Assembly: GCA_030068075.1 (NCBI GenBank)
Contig: CM057843.1
Coordinates: forward strand, 41,237,832 to 41,301,831
Origin: Paguma larvata
Lineage: Eukaryota > Chordata > Mammalia > Carnivora > Viverridae
DNA: 64,000 nucleotides
Reading direction: 5' to 3'
A program made the position numbers and the translations under genes. Below the pieces are notes generated by a model, which made no database searches, had not been told where the DNA came from, and saw only the letters and a program-made list of their open reading frames with translations. How positions within the stretch are numbered: the stretch's first letter is position 1; every line of letters starts with the position of its first letter. Shown piece after piece: positions 23,746 to 33,970 of the stretch.

Positions 23746-24403
23746 TTCAAGGCTTTACAAAGGGTGCTGGTTTTATCAGTGCCTTGGAAAGGAGCTCTGG
23801 GGAAAGGGGTGGGGCACCCGCTCCCCCCACGCCAATTCCTCTGACCCCGGTCACGTCAGTTCTCACGCTCACCCTCCACACCAGCGTGGGGTGGGCTTCG
23901 CCCTGCCTGGGCCCCCACTCCTTCCCACACTGTCTCATTACCTAAGGCACCCCCCCGCCCCCCGTTTCTACTTTGTTCTAGTCACGACCTGGAAGGGAAG
24001 TCTGGACTCGGTTCTGGAGGCCCCTAGCCGCAGGCTCAATCTTAGGCCCTGAGGGAATTCGTCTGAGAATTCCAGTTAATTCCTGGGAGGCCTGAGGGGC
24101 TGTTTCAAGGCCTTCCACTGACCGGAGCTGTTCAGTCATCATGAGGTCCTAGAGCCCACGTCCTCCTGGAACCAAGCCTGCGCTGGTGCCCAAAGGCGGG
24201 GATGGGGGCTGCACAGGAGACTTCCCGTGGCTCACTTTGACCTGCTATGCCACTGGTCTGGCACCCACAACATGCCCTGTCCCCCTCCAGGCCCTGGTCC
24301 CAGGGCTGGCGTTGCGGGTACCAGGGAGACGGTGTGAGGAGGGGTGAGGGCTGGGGAGTGAGAGAGGCTGACAGGAGGCGGGGACTCTGGGGGGGCTGAG
24401 GAC

Positions 24404-24409
24404 TATAAA
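24404..24409 (+). promoter_or_regulatory. PPY TATA box
   Basis: A consensus TATAAA lies about 30 bases upstream of the inferred PPY exon 1. Confidence 0.8.
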
Positions 24410-24435
24410 GGGGGTACGGCTGAGGGCCAGGGCAC

Positions 24436-24465
24436 CCATCGGCGCCCGCTCACTCGGGACTCAGG
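24436..24465 (+). other. PPY: PPY non-coding exon 1 (5' UTR)
   Basis: This short untranslated exon is inferred from TATA spacing at the 5' end and a strong donor (CTCAGG/GTAAGTGG) at the 3' end. The intron to the coding exon is about 770 bp. After splicing, the start codon is preceded by CAGG, with a purine at -3. Confidence 0.65.
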
Positions 24466-25237
24466 GTAAGTGGCGTCAGCCGGGGTGGAGCCAGCCTTGG
24501 GACCTAGGGTCTGGGTGGGGACCGGGGAAGGACTTGCTGCTTTGCAGAGCCGGGGTGGGTGTCGGGAAGTCTGAGGTCCTGCTTGGGGCCGGCCCTCCAT
24601 CTGGACGAATCCGTCACCTTGGAAGAGCAGCCTGCCGACCAGAAGGCAGAAATCGTGTGCGGGGAGTGGGCGCTGGCCATGCGCACAAATGTGAGTGACC
24701 GTGACCTCGTGGGTGACGGGGTCCGAGTGTGCCACCATGCCTACCGGCTAAGGGTGATGCAGGCAGCAGCGTCCTCTCCAGGCCCTGTACCTGGACGTCC
24801 ACCGTGGCGGAGGAGGGGGGCGGCAGACCCGTGGGCCATGGATCTCTGTCCTTGGGGTCCCAAGTTCGTTCTGGGTGCTCCCACCCGGCAGGTGAGCTAG
24901 AGCACCCCTTCTTCCCACCCCGCGTCTGCCTCCTCCTCCGAGCCATGAGGCCCTGGATGTCACGAGTCCTGGGTCTCCTGCCCCGTGTCCCCCAGCTTCT
25001 CTTGCCACACTTTCCGACTGTGCCGAGGGCCTGGCTGAGCTCCGGCGGCCGGGCAGCCCACGACCCGCTGTCCGTGCTCGCTAGGGCAGTGTCCAGCAGG
25101 TGGGGGGGGGGTCGGGTCCGAATAGCCCTTCACTCTCCCCCTTTGTCCCCAGGCTCGGAGAAATGCGTGGTGATGGGTCAAGGGGTCGGGCGAGTGGGCT
25201 CTGTTCTGCCTCTATCTTCCTGCTCCTTGGTCCTCAG

Positions 25238-25902
25238 ATGCCTGTCGCCCGCCGCTGCCTCTCCCTGCTGCTCCTGTCCGCCTGCGTGGCTCTGCTGCTG
25301 CAGCCGCCGCTGGGGGCCCGGGGGGCCCCGCTGGAGCCAGTGTACCCAGGGGACAATGCCACGCCGGAGCAGATGGCCCAGTACGCGGCTGAGCTCCGCA
25401 GATACATCAACATGCTGACCAGGCCCAGGTGTGTGCAGGAGGGAGGGAGAGCCCAGCGCCTGCGGCCCCGGCCCCCCAGCCCAGCCCCTTCCATGCTCTT
25501 GGGAAAGCAGAGCGTCTCTGCCAACCAGGGTGGAGCCCTGGGCCCTGGGTGGGCTGGTGCCCAAGGGTTGGCACGAGGCCGGGGGGCTGGCCCCTGGGCA
25601 TAGGTCTTCCCGCTCCCCTGCCTCCCCTCGCCCAGGTACGGGAAAAGAGACAGAGAGGAAACACTGGACATCTTGGAGTGGGGCTCTCCCCACGCAGCTG
25701 CCCCCAGGTAGGTTTGCTTCCCGGCTGTGTGTGCCCAGATCCCTGGGGGCGGGGGGGGGGCGGGGAATGGGGATGGGGGGAGGGGAGGGGAGAACACAGG
25801 CCCGGGGCTGGCCTGACGTCTCCCGAGGGCACAGGGACTGTCCACCCCCACGGCCACATCCTGCCCTCTCCTCACAGGGAGCGCAGCCCGCTGGACGTGT
25901 AA
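25238..25902 (+). CDS. PPY: Pancreatic polypeptide precursor (3 coding exons)
   Basis: Coding exons are 25238-25428, 25636-25707 and 25878-25902, all phase 2, giving 95 residues, the normal PPY length. The product is the islet PP-cell hormone, an agonist of the Y4 receptor (family knowledge). Visible parts: a signal peptide MPVARRC with a Leu-rich core ending GARG, then the 36-residue hormone beginning APLEPVYPGDNATPEQMAQY and ending MLTRPRY. GKR follows, then a C-terminal flanking peptide rich in Asp/Glu, ending SPLDV before TAA. The hormone fits carnivore PP as I recall it. The gene lies head-to-tail with PYY, the standard tandem pair. Reading through the exon-3 donor would stop at once (AGG TAG), which supports the splice call. 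No damage seen. Confidence 0.97.
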
Positions 25903-26028
25903 TGCCACCGCCTGCTTCCTCTGACTCCAAGGGCAGTGCCGGCCCAGCTCTCCCCTCTGCGCCCTTGGCAATGGCCAAAGCTTGCTCTCTGCTCCCCCGC
26001 AGGCTCAATAAAGCAAATCAAAGTTATA
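25903..26028 (+). other. PPY: PPY 3' UTR with polyadenylation signal
   Basis: After TAA at 25900-25902 come about 105 bases of 3' UTR and AATAAA at 26007-26012. Confidence 0.85.
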
Positions 26029-27594
26029 GCTTCTCTGTGCGTCTCTGTGGACCCCTGGTGGGGGCAGGCGCAGGCGCAGGCGCAGGCCAAATGCTCGGGA
26101 GAGAAAGGGGGAGGGGAGGGAGGCAAAGACGGAGAAAGAGGGTGTTGTCAATGATCCAGAATGTCCGTGGGGTCATCAGAGCCCTTCGGCTCCTCCTCCC
26201 CACTTCACAGAGGGGCAGGCCCGGGGAAGGCAGGGACTCCTTCAAGGCCATTCGGGGAGTCCGTGAGGCTTGAATCATCCCATTTCAGCGCTTTTGACTT
26301 TCCCGGTCAACAGTGGTCAACAGTCTGATGACAGCCCTGGCCCTAAACGTACCCCCTCCCCCACCAATTCTTTCCTATGCCCAGGCAATAGGTGAAGTAC
26401 TAATTTATACTAAAGTGTCCTTGGCTCGGGGGCAGGGGCCTTCTCCAGCCCTTGCCCTTCTTGGGGACCCTGAGTAGCTGGGGATGGGGTAGTGTGTGCG
26501 CGTGTGTATGTGACACAGAGACAGAGAGTAACAGAGACCGGGAGGGAGTGAGCGTGTCTCTCTCCACTTTTCCCGGGGCTGGGAGGACCCGTGGATAAGG
26601 AACTGTCATGGCGGAGGTGGGTCCTGAGAAGTGAGACAATTAGAACCTTTCCAGTTCCTGGGATGGCTTCTCTTGCCTCCCCGACCTGCTCCGCCTGAAG
26701 CGACGGCGCTTATGGGTTTGATGGCAGAAAGGGTCCACTTTCCTGGGCGCGGCACCTCATACGGACCCCAGGAAAGAGACCCCACAAACCTGTTTCCCCT
26801 CAAGTTCTGGTCTGGAATGTGCGAAAGTGGATCCAGCCCCTAAAAAGGCCCCAGGGCTGGAGAGGATGCAGCCATGAGGCACATGCATGGCGGAGGGTGG
26901 TTCTCAAACCCAAGAGGGTGGATGGGAGGGGGCTGGTTTCAGCAGAACAAAGTTTGAGTTTGGATGATGGAGCTGGAAGCCCCCGAATTTTCTCTGGCAG
27001 CTAAGGGGATAGGTTCTGAGCGGGGAGAGAGGTAGACACTTCCCGGGGCGGGGTGGGGGGGGGTTGGGGGGGCAGGAATTAGGATCCTGCTCAGGACACA
27101 CCTGCCCTCTGCCCCTGCCCCTGCCAGGCCTTCCGATGGCCACCAGTCCCCAGAGGAGAGTGCTACCCTGGCACCCCGCTTTTCAGGGACGGGGTGGGGG
27201 GGCTGAGGTGGACCTGCAGGAAGGGGCAGGTCACGTTCTTTACCCTGAGGGGCAGGCAAAGGCACCGCGGCTTGCTCCTGTGCCAACACGGACATCCGGG
27301 CTAGCATCAGAGCTTGTGGCAGGGGGAGGGGGTCGTGGCTGAAGCCCCTCCTTTGAGGTTGCTGGGACCCGCTGCTCTCACCTCGGCTCGCCCTCTAGTT
27401 AGAGCCCCCTCTAGTGGTGTATGTGTGTAAGGTGAGGGCAGGTGGCTGGGCTGCAGGGAGGAGGCAGGCGGGGAAGACTTGCAGGGGAGATCTTTTTCTC
27501 TCGCAGCAGGCGCTCTAGGATCCCCTCTCCCCCTTGAAGGACAGGTCCCTTTCTGCCTATGGCCCACAAAAGTCATCCCCCAGAAGTCACCAAA
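26029..27594. other. Convergent gap between PPY and the minus-strand PP-fold-like locus
   Basis: About 1.6 kb between the two polyadenylation regions, with a short GGCGCA tandem run (26066-26087) and MIR-like text (about 26160-26290). No SINE is present. No gene is seen. Confidence 0.5.
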
Positions 27595-27612
27595 GCAATA
27601 GAAAGATTTCTG

Positions 27613-27618
27613 TTTATT
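27613..27618 (-). terminator. Polyadenylation signal of the minus-strand PP-fold-like locus
   Basis: AATAAA on the minus strand lies about 40 bases past the predicted TAA at 27658-27656, a normal distance for a compact gene. It supports a transcript running leftwards, convergent with PPY. Confidence 0.5.
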
Positions 27619-27655
27619 GTTCTCACTGGGGGTGGGGGAGGTGGGCAGGTAGGAG

Positions 27656-28357
27656 TTAAGGCTCCTCGCGGAATACAAAGCAAGGGGGGGCGGCGAGGGG
27701 GGGGGCGAGGAGACTTGAGCCAGGCATCTGGAGGTCAAGGCCCAGCCTGGAGAAGGAAGTCCCTGGGGCCCTGGTATCCCCCCCCCCACCCCCAGGGCTT
27801 CCTCTCCCTCCGGCCCAACCCGCCCCCAGTTCTGCGGCTCCGGATCGGTGCCGGCCTGCCCAGGCTCGCCTACCTGGGGGCCTGGGAGGTCAGTGGTTGG
27901 GGTTTCCTGGCGTTCGGTTGGAGGGGTTTCGAGGTGTTCGCTGGGAGCGGTTTCATGGTGTTTGCTGGTGGGGTTTTTGTGGCGTTCGCGCCATTCTTGG
28001 GGTTTTTAACGTTTTTCGATTTCTTGGTGTCCTTAGACCTCACGCTGGGGAACACGTCTTTGCACAGGTCATGGGGCGGCCAGGAGCGGCGGGTGGGGGG
28101 GTGCGGGCGGCGTCCGTTTTCTCCCCCTCCCACCCAGCCCCCGTCGTCCCTCCCGCTCTCTCCCCCGCCCACCTGCCGTTGAAGAGCTTCTCTAGGTACT
28201 TGTTGAAGTGGGCGAAGTTGGCCAGCCAGTCGGCCGCCCTGGGCCCGGGGGGCGGCCGCAGTTGCAGCTCCTCCCCCAGGGCGCCCCGGGGCCGCAGCAG
28301 CAGCAGCAGCAGCAGGCACACCAGGAGCAGTGCGCACGCGCAGCGCAGAACCGGCGT
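27656..28357 (-). CDS. Putative third PP-fold (NPY/PYY/PPY) family locus; start codon unresolved, possible pseudogene
   Basis: I read three exons on the minus strand: 28357-28173 (185 nt), 28044-27874 (171 nt) and 27746-27656 (91 nt, ending TAA). All junctions are phase 2 with AG/GT sites, as in PYY and PPY. The first exon resembles PYY exon 2 (188 nt) and PPY exon 2 (191 nt). It begins TPVLRC where PPY has MPVARRC, continues with a Leu-rich signal-peptide core, has Pro-Gly at the same codon positions (37-38) as PPY, then an amphipathic LANFAHFNKYLEKLF in the place of the PP-fold helix. The second exon is Lys/Pro/Asn-rich with 24-bp repeats and ends GCCCCCAG/GTAGG, the same bases as PPY exon 3. 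Three N-glycosylation sequons are seen (NGS across the junction, NAT, NTS). The first codon is ACG, not ATG. The GKR amidation site and TRxRY terminus are absent. Either a diverged secreted protein with a non-AUG or upstream start, or a frame-preserving pseudogene. Confidence 0.5.
27901..27996. repeat. 24-bp tandem repeat, four units, inside an exon of the PP-fold-like locus
   Basis: Units start at 27901, 27925, 27949 and 27973, each opening with a GGTTTC- or GTTTTT-like motif on the plus strand. Because 24 is divisible by 3, the array codes on the minus strand for a diverged eight-residue repeat of the form (P/A)-N-(T/A)-x-K-P-x-P. It accounts for almost all of the extra length of this exon over PPY exon 3 (171 against 72 nt). 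Confidence 0.8.
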
Positions 28358-28680
28358 CTGGGGAGGGGGGAGCAGACGGAGCCGCGGCGTGTCACGTGAC
28401 GCGCACCCGGGGGGACCCTCGGCCGGGTGGGCAAGCCCGGAGCCGGCGCTCAGACTCAGCGACGCGTCTGTCGCCGGGACGCACGCAGGCGCGCGAGGCC
28501 GACAGGGACATCCCGGTGCCCGGGGGTGGGGGGTGGGGTCCAGGCCGAACGGCGCGCAGCTGCACATGCGCAGTGATGCACAGACCGGCACAAAGCACGG
28601 GGGCCACCGGGACGGTGGGGAGGAGCGGGGGACGGGGAGGCGCACCCTGCGATGGACCCAAGAGGGCTGCCTGTAGCCAC
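28050..28680. promoter_or_regulatory. GC/CpG-rich block over the 5' side of the PP-fold-like locus
   Basis: CpG dinucleotides are dense from the first coding exon to about 28650. No TATA box is seen on the minus strand upstream, unlike PYY and PPY. An L2 fossil begins at about 28685, so any native promoter and exon 1 should lie mostly between 28358 and 28685. A promoter is inferred. Confidence 0.35.
28298..28320. repeat. (CAG/CTG)7 trinucleotide run in the signal-peptide exon
   Basis: On the minus strand seven CTG codons in a row make the Leu-rich core of the predicted signal peptide. The run could vary in length between individuals without breaking the frame. Confidence 0.75.
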
Positions 28681-28684
28681 CGGC

Positions 28685-29130
28685 CAGCTCCCTAACCTCA
28701 CCCGCCTCTTCCGCAACTCCACCCACACTCCAGCCTCTCTGGCCTCCTTGCTGTTCCTCAAAAATGCCAGACAGGCCGTTCTCTGCTTGGAAGACTTCCT
28801 CCAGGTATCCGCACGGCCAGCTTCCTCCCCTCGGCTCGCACCAGCTCAAAATCAGCCTCCTAAATGGGTCCTACTCTGACGCCCCTATTTAAAATTGCAA
28901 CCCATCCCTTCATCTTGTTCTACTTTCTCCCTCCGTTTCATCTTTAACTTACTATAGTCTATGCTTTTAAAAATTGTCTTCATCTCTCCCAAGAGGCATA
29001 CCCCTCCCTCCGCCAATATAAGCACCATCACGATCCTGGGCTTTTTGCCTCTTTCGCTCTCACTGGTGTAGCACAAGCACCCAGAACAATGCCTGACACT
29101 TCGTAAGTGCTCAGTAAAACATGTTAAATG
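28685..29130 (+). mobile_element. L2 3' region
   Basis: CACTCCAGCCTCTCTGGCCT, TCCTTGCTGTTCCTCAAA, AGAACAATGCCTGACACTTC and GTAAGTGCTCAGTAAA are L2 text. It marks the upstream limit of unique sequence for the minus-strand PP-fold-like locus. Confidence 0.8.
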
Positions 29131-30744
29131 AGTGACTAATACAGCCACATCCTGGAATGCCAACCCAGCGATCCCCACATGCGCCCCCAGCTGTGCGCCG
29201 AGAATTTTGAGCTGGCAACCCACGGGCACATTGGTGATTTACATACTGTCATGCCCATTCACTTAATTCACACTCTCCAGAGCCTCTGGGACCCTCAACC
29301 CTCTCTTGACCAGGAACTCCCCTCATCCCCACCACCTAAAGCAGGGACAGGAAACCCTGGCAGCTGTCTTGGCCATCAGAATGGCAGAGGGGACTGCCCT
29401 GGCCTCGCTCCTTCATGCCCTTAGTGCCCTGGGGACCAGCCCTCCGTGCCAGCCTCCATCCCCAAGCTCCTGGGGAGCACAGCTGACAGGGGACCTGGAC
29501 TGGGCCATCAGACATTACCATGGTTCTGGGCAGGCGCAGAGCAGCACAGGGAAAGGGTATCTGGCAAGGACCTCCGGGGTCTTTATATTCCTTCAGATCC
29601 AGCCCCCTTCCCCGCTCAGGTCCCCCCCACCCCCCGGCTTGGCCTCCTCCTGCCCCTGTGTCGTAACCTGGAGTTGGGAACAGAGAGAAAGTGGGGGTGG
29701 ACGCAGATGGGCTGCCAGGTGTCCCGACCAGGGCACAGTTCCTGCCAGGGGTGTGGGTGGCAGAGGCGGGAGGCACTGGGGAGTAGGGTCACTTTTTGCT
29801 TCGAGTCTAAAGATCCTAGGGAGGGACTGTCTCTGGGGTTGAGAAGGGGCTGTGCTTTGCCCAGGGACTGTTCTCGGGGTGGGGAGGGGGCCGTGCTGAG
29901 AGGCCAGGTGCCCTTCCCTCCCGGCTGGGGACTCAGCACCCGGACTCCTGGCCCCGGGGCTGCTGGCAGGGGCAGGGGTGAAGTTAAGGTCTCTGCCGTT
30001 AGGATTGCAGGCCCTACTGCTCATCCTGGAGATTTTCGCCGCCTGTCTAGCCACCTTGGAGACCCCGATGGGAGGCCTGCAGAGCTTTCTGAAGTGGGGT
30101 AGGCCTCAGCTGCCTGAATGATGGACTCAGGCCCTGAGCTGCCGCAGGTCACAGAGCTTTGGCTGTGCGGCCTGTCAGGGCCCCTCCACTCCTCAACATT
30201 GCTGCTTTTCTGTGGCGGGGTTGTAAAAAGTCGGCTGAAGCTTTTTCATGCCACCCCCACCTCCCAAGAAGGGACACAGTAGGATGGGCAGAGGCTTCTG
30301 GGTAGGGATTCTCACTCACTTGACCACTTCCTGGCTGTGTGACCCTGATTAAGGGACCTTATCTCTCCCGAGCCTCCCCATCCTCATCTGTGAAATGGAG
30401 CCAGTCACACCTATAGCCTTAGGGCTGTTGTGAGGAGGGAGCTGAAGCCGTTGGACAGCTCCCGGGACACGATGTGGACATACGTGAGCCCCTCCACTCA
30501 GGGGTGCGCCCTCTCCCCCCATCCCCACCTCTCCCTTGGGGAAGGCGTGAGAAACTCAACATCAATGTCACAGAAGTTGATGTGATGGCTGGACAGCCAA
30601 GTGAGACAGGACTGCGCTTCTGCGGAGCCAAGACTCTCAAGAAAAAGAAATGAGATTCCTATGATAAAACCCCATAGCCCAGCTTGGGAGGAGAGATGTA
30701 GCTATCGGTGTATACCAAACCCCACAAATAGGCTATCTTCTTAT
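29131..30744. other. Intergenic, no confident gene
   Basis: Unique GC-rich sequence and one MIR. A human lncRNA is annotated somewhere in this interval as I recall; I cannot define its exons here. Confidence 0.4.
30300..30440 (+). mobile_element. MIR fragment
   Basis: GACCACTTCCTGGCTGTGTG, then CTCATCTGTGAAATGGAGCC and GGGCTGTTGTGAGGAGGGAG. Confidence 0.8.
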
Positions 30745-30954
30745 TTTTAAGTTTATTTATTTCTTTTGAGAAAGAGAGAGAGCGCTAGCGTGCCCCTGCT
30801 CGAGCCAGGGCAGGGCAGAGAGAGACCCCCGAGTAGACTCTGCGCTGTCAGCACAGAGCCCGGCATGTGGCTCGAACCCACGAACCGTGAGATCGTGACT
30901 TGAGCCGAAATCAAGAGTTGGATGCTTCACTGACCGAGCCCTCCAGGCGCCCCT
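30745..30954 (-). mobile_element. Carnivore SINE
   Basis: Minus copy with head text ACCGAGCCCTCCAGGCGCCCC. Confidence 0.9.
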
Positions 30955-31254
30955 TTATTTCACCTGGGAACCAGCCCACCTTCGATGACCTCATTCCTGA
31001 GGGAGCTCAAATGACGTGTCTCTTACAGCCTTGGCCGTGAGGACTCAAGCTGCCCTTCCGACCCCAAGGCGTTTCCACAGGTACCAAGGACTCTCCGTCC
31101 CTCACTCTTCTCGACTCACTCACTCGTTCACGGAACCGTCAAGTTCTGAGAGGTGGCGTTCACCTACCCTCCTACCTGGCACAGAAGAGAAAATGCTTGA
31201 GGGGGTGAGCAGGCTGGGGAAGGAGGCAGAAAGCACCGAATATGATTATCACGA

Positions 31255-31430
31255 TCGCAAAATATTCCAACAGTGCAATATATAATACATAAATATTAAA
31301 TATATAACATAGAAATATAGCGTATTTGCATATATGAATATGTGTAAGTATATGATAAATAAATATAATATATAAATAGACATAGTATATCAGTATAATC
31401 TATAAATATTATTTATATACTGATAACTGA
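31255..31430. repeat. AT-rich low-complexity tract
   Basis: Irregular TATAAATA/ATATAA repeats, interrupted and without a fixed unit. Confidence 0.85.
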
Positions 31431-32099
31431 TAATCACCGCAGTTGCTCAGGGCCAGGTACCCGGAGAAGCACTCTGTGGCAGCGTCTCTAATTTCAGTGA
31501 CCCTTTGCAGGCATCGACTCCTTTTGCAACTGAGGAAACAGGCTCCGAGAAGTTTCTCATAACTTCTCGTCTCATCGATCCCAGGGGAGTGGGGGTCAGA
31601 CGCAAGCTCAGGACGGTCTCGGGTCTGGAGAAGCAGTCCCATTTCTTGGAAAGCTACCCCGTCTCTGTCCCTCACGATTCAGGACACCTGCAGTTCGGAG
31701 TCCCCCTCGACCACTTCCCAGGCCCTTGGCCGGTCAGCTACTCCCGACTCTGAGTGGGCTCTGCGCCACCCGCCCTCCTCTGCAGTCTCCCTCCATCTGC
31801 TTCGCTCTGTTTCTCCTAGAGGCCTTTTTGAGTAAGCGCTTCCCTGTTCCTCCAGGTCTGGGGGTCAAGACACCGGCACTGGTACCGGAATGACCTGGGT
31901 TCCAAGCCTGACACAGTAGCTTGTCGGCTGCGTGTCCCTGGACAAGTCGCTTTGCCTCTCTGAGTACAGCGTTCTCAGCTATGGGGAGAAACGCCAAAGC
32001 TAGGTCACGGGGCCACTGGAGGCGAAGCTGAGAGAAGAATCCTCAGGCTTCTGGCCCCCAGTCTTCCTTGAAGTTTGTGAGTTGCCCCAGGACCCTTCA

Positions 32100-32990
32100 G
32101 AAATATCCCCTCTTTTGCTTAATCTGTCTTAAATTGGATTTTTACTTGCTACCAAGCCAAACCAAAGCAAATGGAAAAACCTGGGGCTAACAAGGCTTCC
32201 ATTATTTCCTGGATTAAACCCAAACTTCTTAGCATGACCTTCGAGGTTGTTCGCAATGTGACCGCAGCCCACTTAAACGAAACAAAAAACAACTAAAAAC
32301 CTTCAGAAACAACTTTACAGGGGTGTGATTTGAACACAATAGAATTCGCCTATTTGAAGCGTACAGTCGGATGAGTTTTGACAAATGCGTAACCGCCCCC
32401 ACCGTCAAGATACGGAACGTTTCCGCTGCCTGAGCTGGTTCGCTCCTGCCCCTTTCCGGTTCATCTGGCCCCAGACGACTCCTGATTTGATCTCTATAGA
32501 TTCGTTTCGCCTGTTTTAGACTTCATGTAAATGGCATCAAACAGTCTGTTCTTTTTGCGTCTGGCTTCCTGCACGCAGCGTAACGTTTTGACATTCCTCG
32601 GGATTGCCAGGCGTATCGGCCGTTTGTTCTTTTTTATCGCCGGGTGGTTCGGGTCCTCGGGGAGGAGGTACCACCCCCGGTGCTTCGTTCCCCTCTCCTG
32701 GATGTTGGCATCTCCTCCCGCTCTGTTTAGCCACGTCTCCTGCTCCCGGACAAGTTCGTCTCTCAGCGCGCCTGTCCGACGTTCCACCTGCTAAGACCCC
32801 GGTGGCCCTCCTCAACAGCCCTGCACTTTCGTACCCCACCCCCCACCCAGCCCTCGCTCGTGCTCTTCCTTCTTTCTGGAATGAGCGTCTTCTACTCTTC
32901 TGCCCAGCACAGCCCCACGTGGGACTCAGTTCTGGCAATTCTCTTCTGCGAAGCCTCCGCGGGCCCCTCCCCTCCTGTATGTAAGATACA
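32100..32990 (+). mobile_element. L2 split by a LINE-1 fragment
   Basis: L2-like text before about 32280 (CATGACCTTCGAGGTTGTTC) and after about 32800 flanks an L1-like piece (about 32290-32660: GAATTCGCCTATTTGAAGCG, TGTAAATGGCATCAAACAGT). Confidence 0.55.
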
Positions 32991-33659
32991 GTCGCTATCT
33001 TCAAAGAACCTCACGGTAGTGGGATTAGGTATTTACCGAATGGACTAGTTCATATGTCAAGAACTAGCTACCAAGATACGACCTCTTGGCCATCCCTGTC
33101 GGAAGGAAGGTTTTTATCCCCTTTATAGGAGCAGAGTGGGAGACGGTGCGCTCGGATACGTATCTTGACGGAGTAGGAAGGGAATTCGGGACATGGATTC
33201 CAACTGCCAACCTCCCATTTTATAGATGAGAAAACGAAGGCCAAGCAGCCAGGTTTTCTGCCCCCGAGGAGGAAGCGAGGCTCTGAGGGCGGAAGGCTCT
33301 GGCATTAGGGCTTCGCCGCCAGCCACTCCCGAGAACCTGCTCAGCGGTTCTCAAGCCCAGGGTCAGATGCCAAGTTAATGAAGAAAGATTTAGGACACGT
33401 TAGCCAAAGTGTCTTAATCAAGTCGAGATACATTCAAGATGACTCTGAGCTGTGATGGGTTCAAGAGCGAAGGATCAGCTAGAAAGACTCCGAAGTGTTT
33501 CTACATGTTTATTTCTTGTACCGCTGATAATTTTATGCACTGTCTTAAATTAAGTCAAATTTAAACGTTACGTAAGTGCGGCAGTTTTTGTGAGCTATCA
33601 TATTTTTGTCGACTGGAGAAAAATTTATGGAAAACGAAGCAAGTTTCTTTACTAACAGA

Positions 33660-33970
33660 ACCTGCTACAGTCAAGCTCTGCCACTTGCTTGCTGTGCCAT
33701 CCCGGGCGGGCAAGTCATCAAACGCCTCTCACCTTTAGTTTCTTCATCTCTGGAGAAACGAAAGCCAAAAATAGTACCTGCGAAGTAAGGGACAGAGCCG
33801 GAGGCTCTGGGGAGCCGGAGGCCACACGACCTGGGGCCAAATCCTAGCTCCGCCACTTAGCAGCGGAACGCCTTTGGGCAAACCGCTTAATCTCTGTGTA
33901 CCCCAGTTTCTTCATCTGTGAAATGGGATCCCTGTAGTCCAGATCTCAGCAAGTCGTTATGAGGATCAAA
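33660..33970 (+). mobile_element. Two MIR fragments
   Basis: First at about 33660-33780 (CTCTGCCACTTGCTTGCTGT); second at about 33800-33970 (CCTAGCTCCGCCACTTAGCA, TTCATCTGTGAAATGGGATC). Confidence 0.8.

Larger units (their letters stand above)
21520..24400. other. PYY-PPY intergenic, second part
   Basis: Apart from one SINE, one MIR and a TG/CG repeat, this is GC-rich unique sequence up to the PPY promoter. I found no further PP-fold exon in it. Confidence 0.5.

Noticed and set aside
27559..28182. 207-codon plus-strand ORF opposite the PP-fold-like locus
   Set aside because: It is antisense to the minus-strand exons, made of Gly/Phe repeats from the 24-bp array, with no splice or poly-A support on the plus strand.
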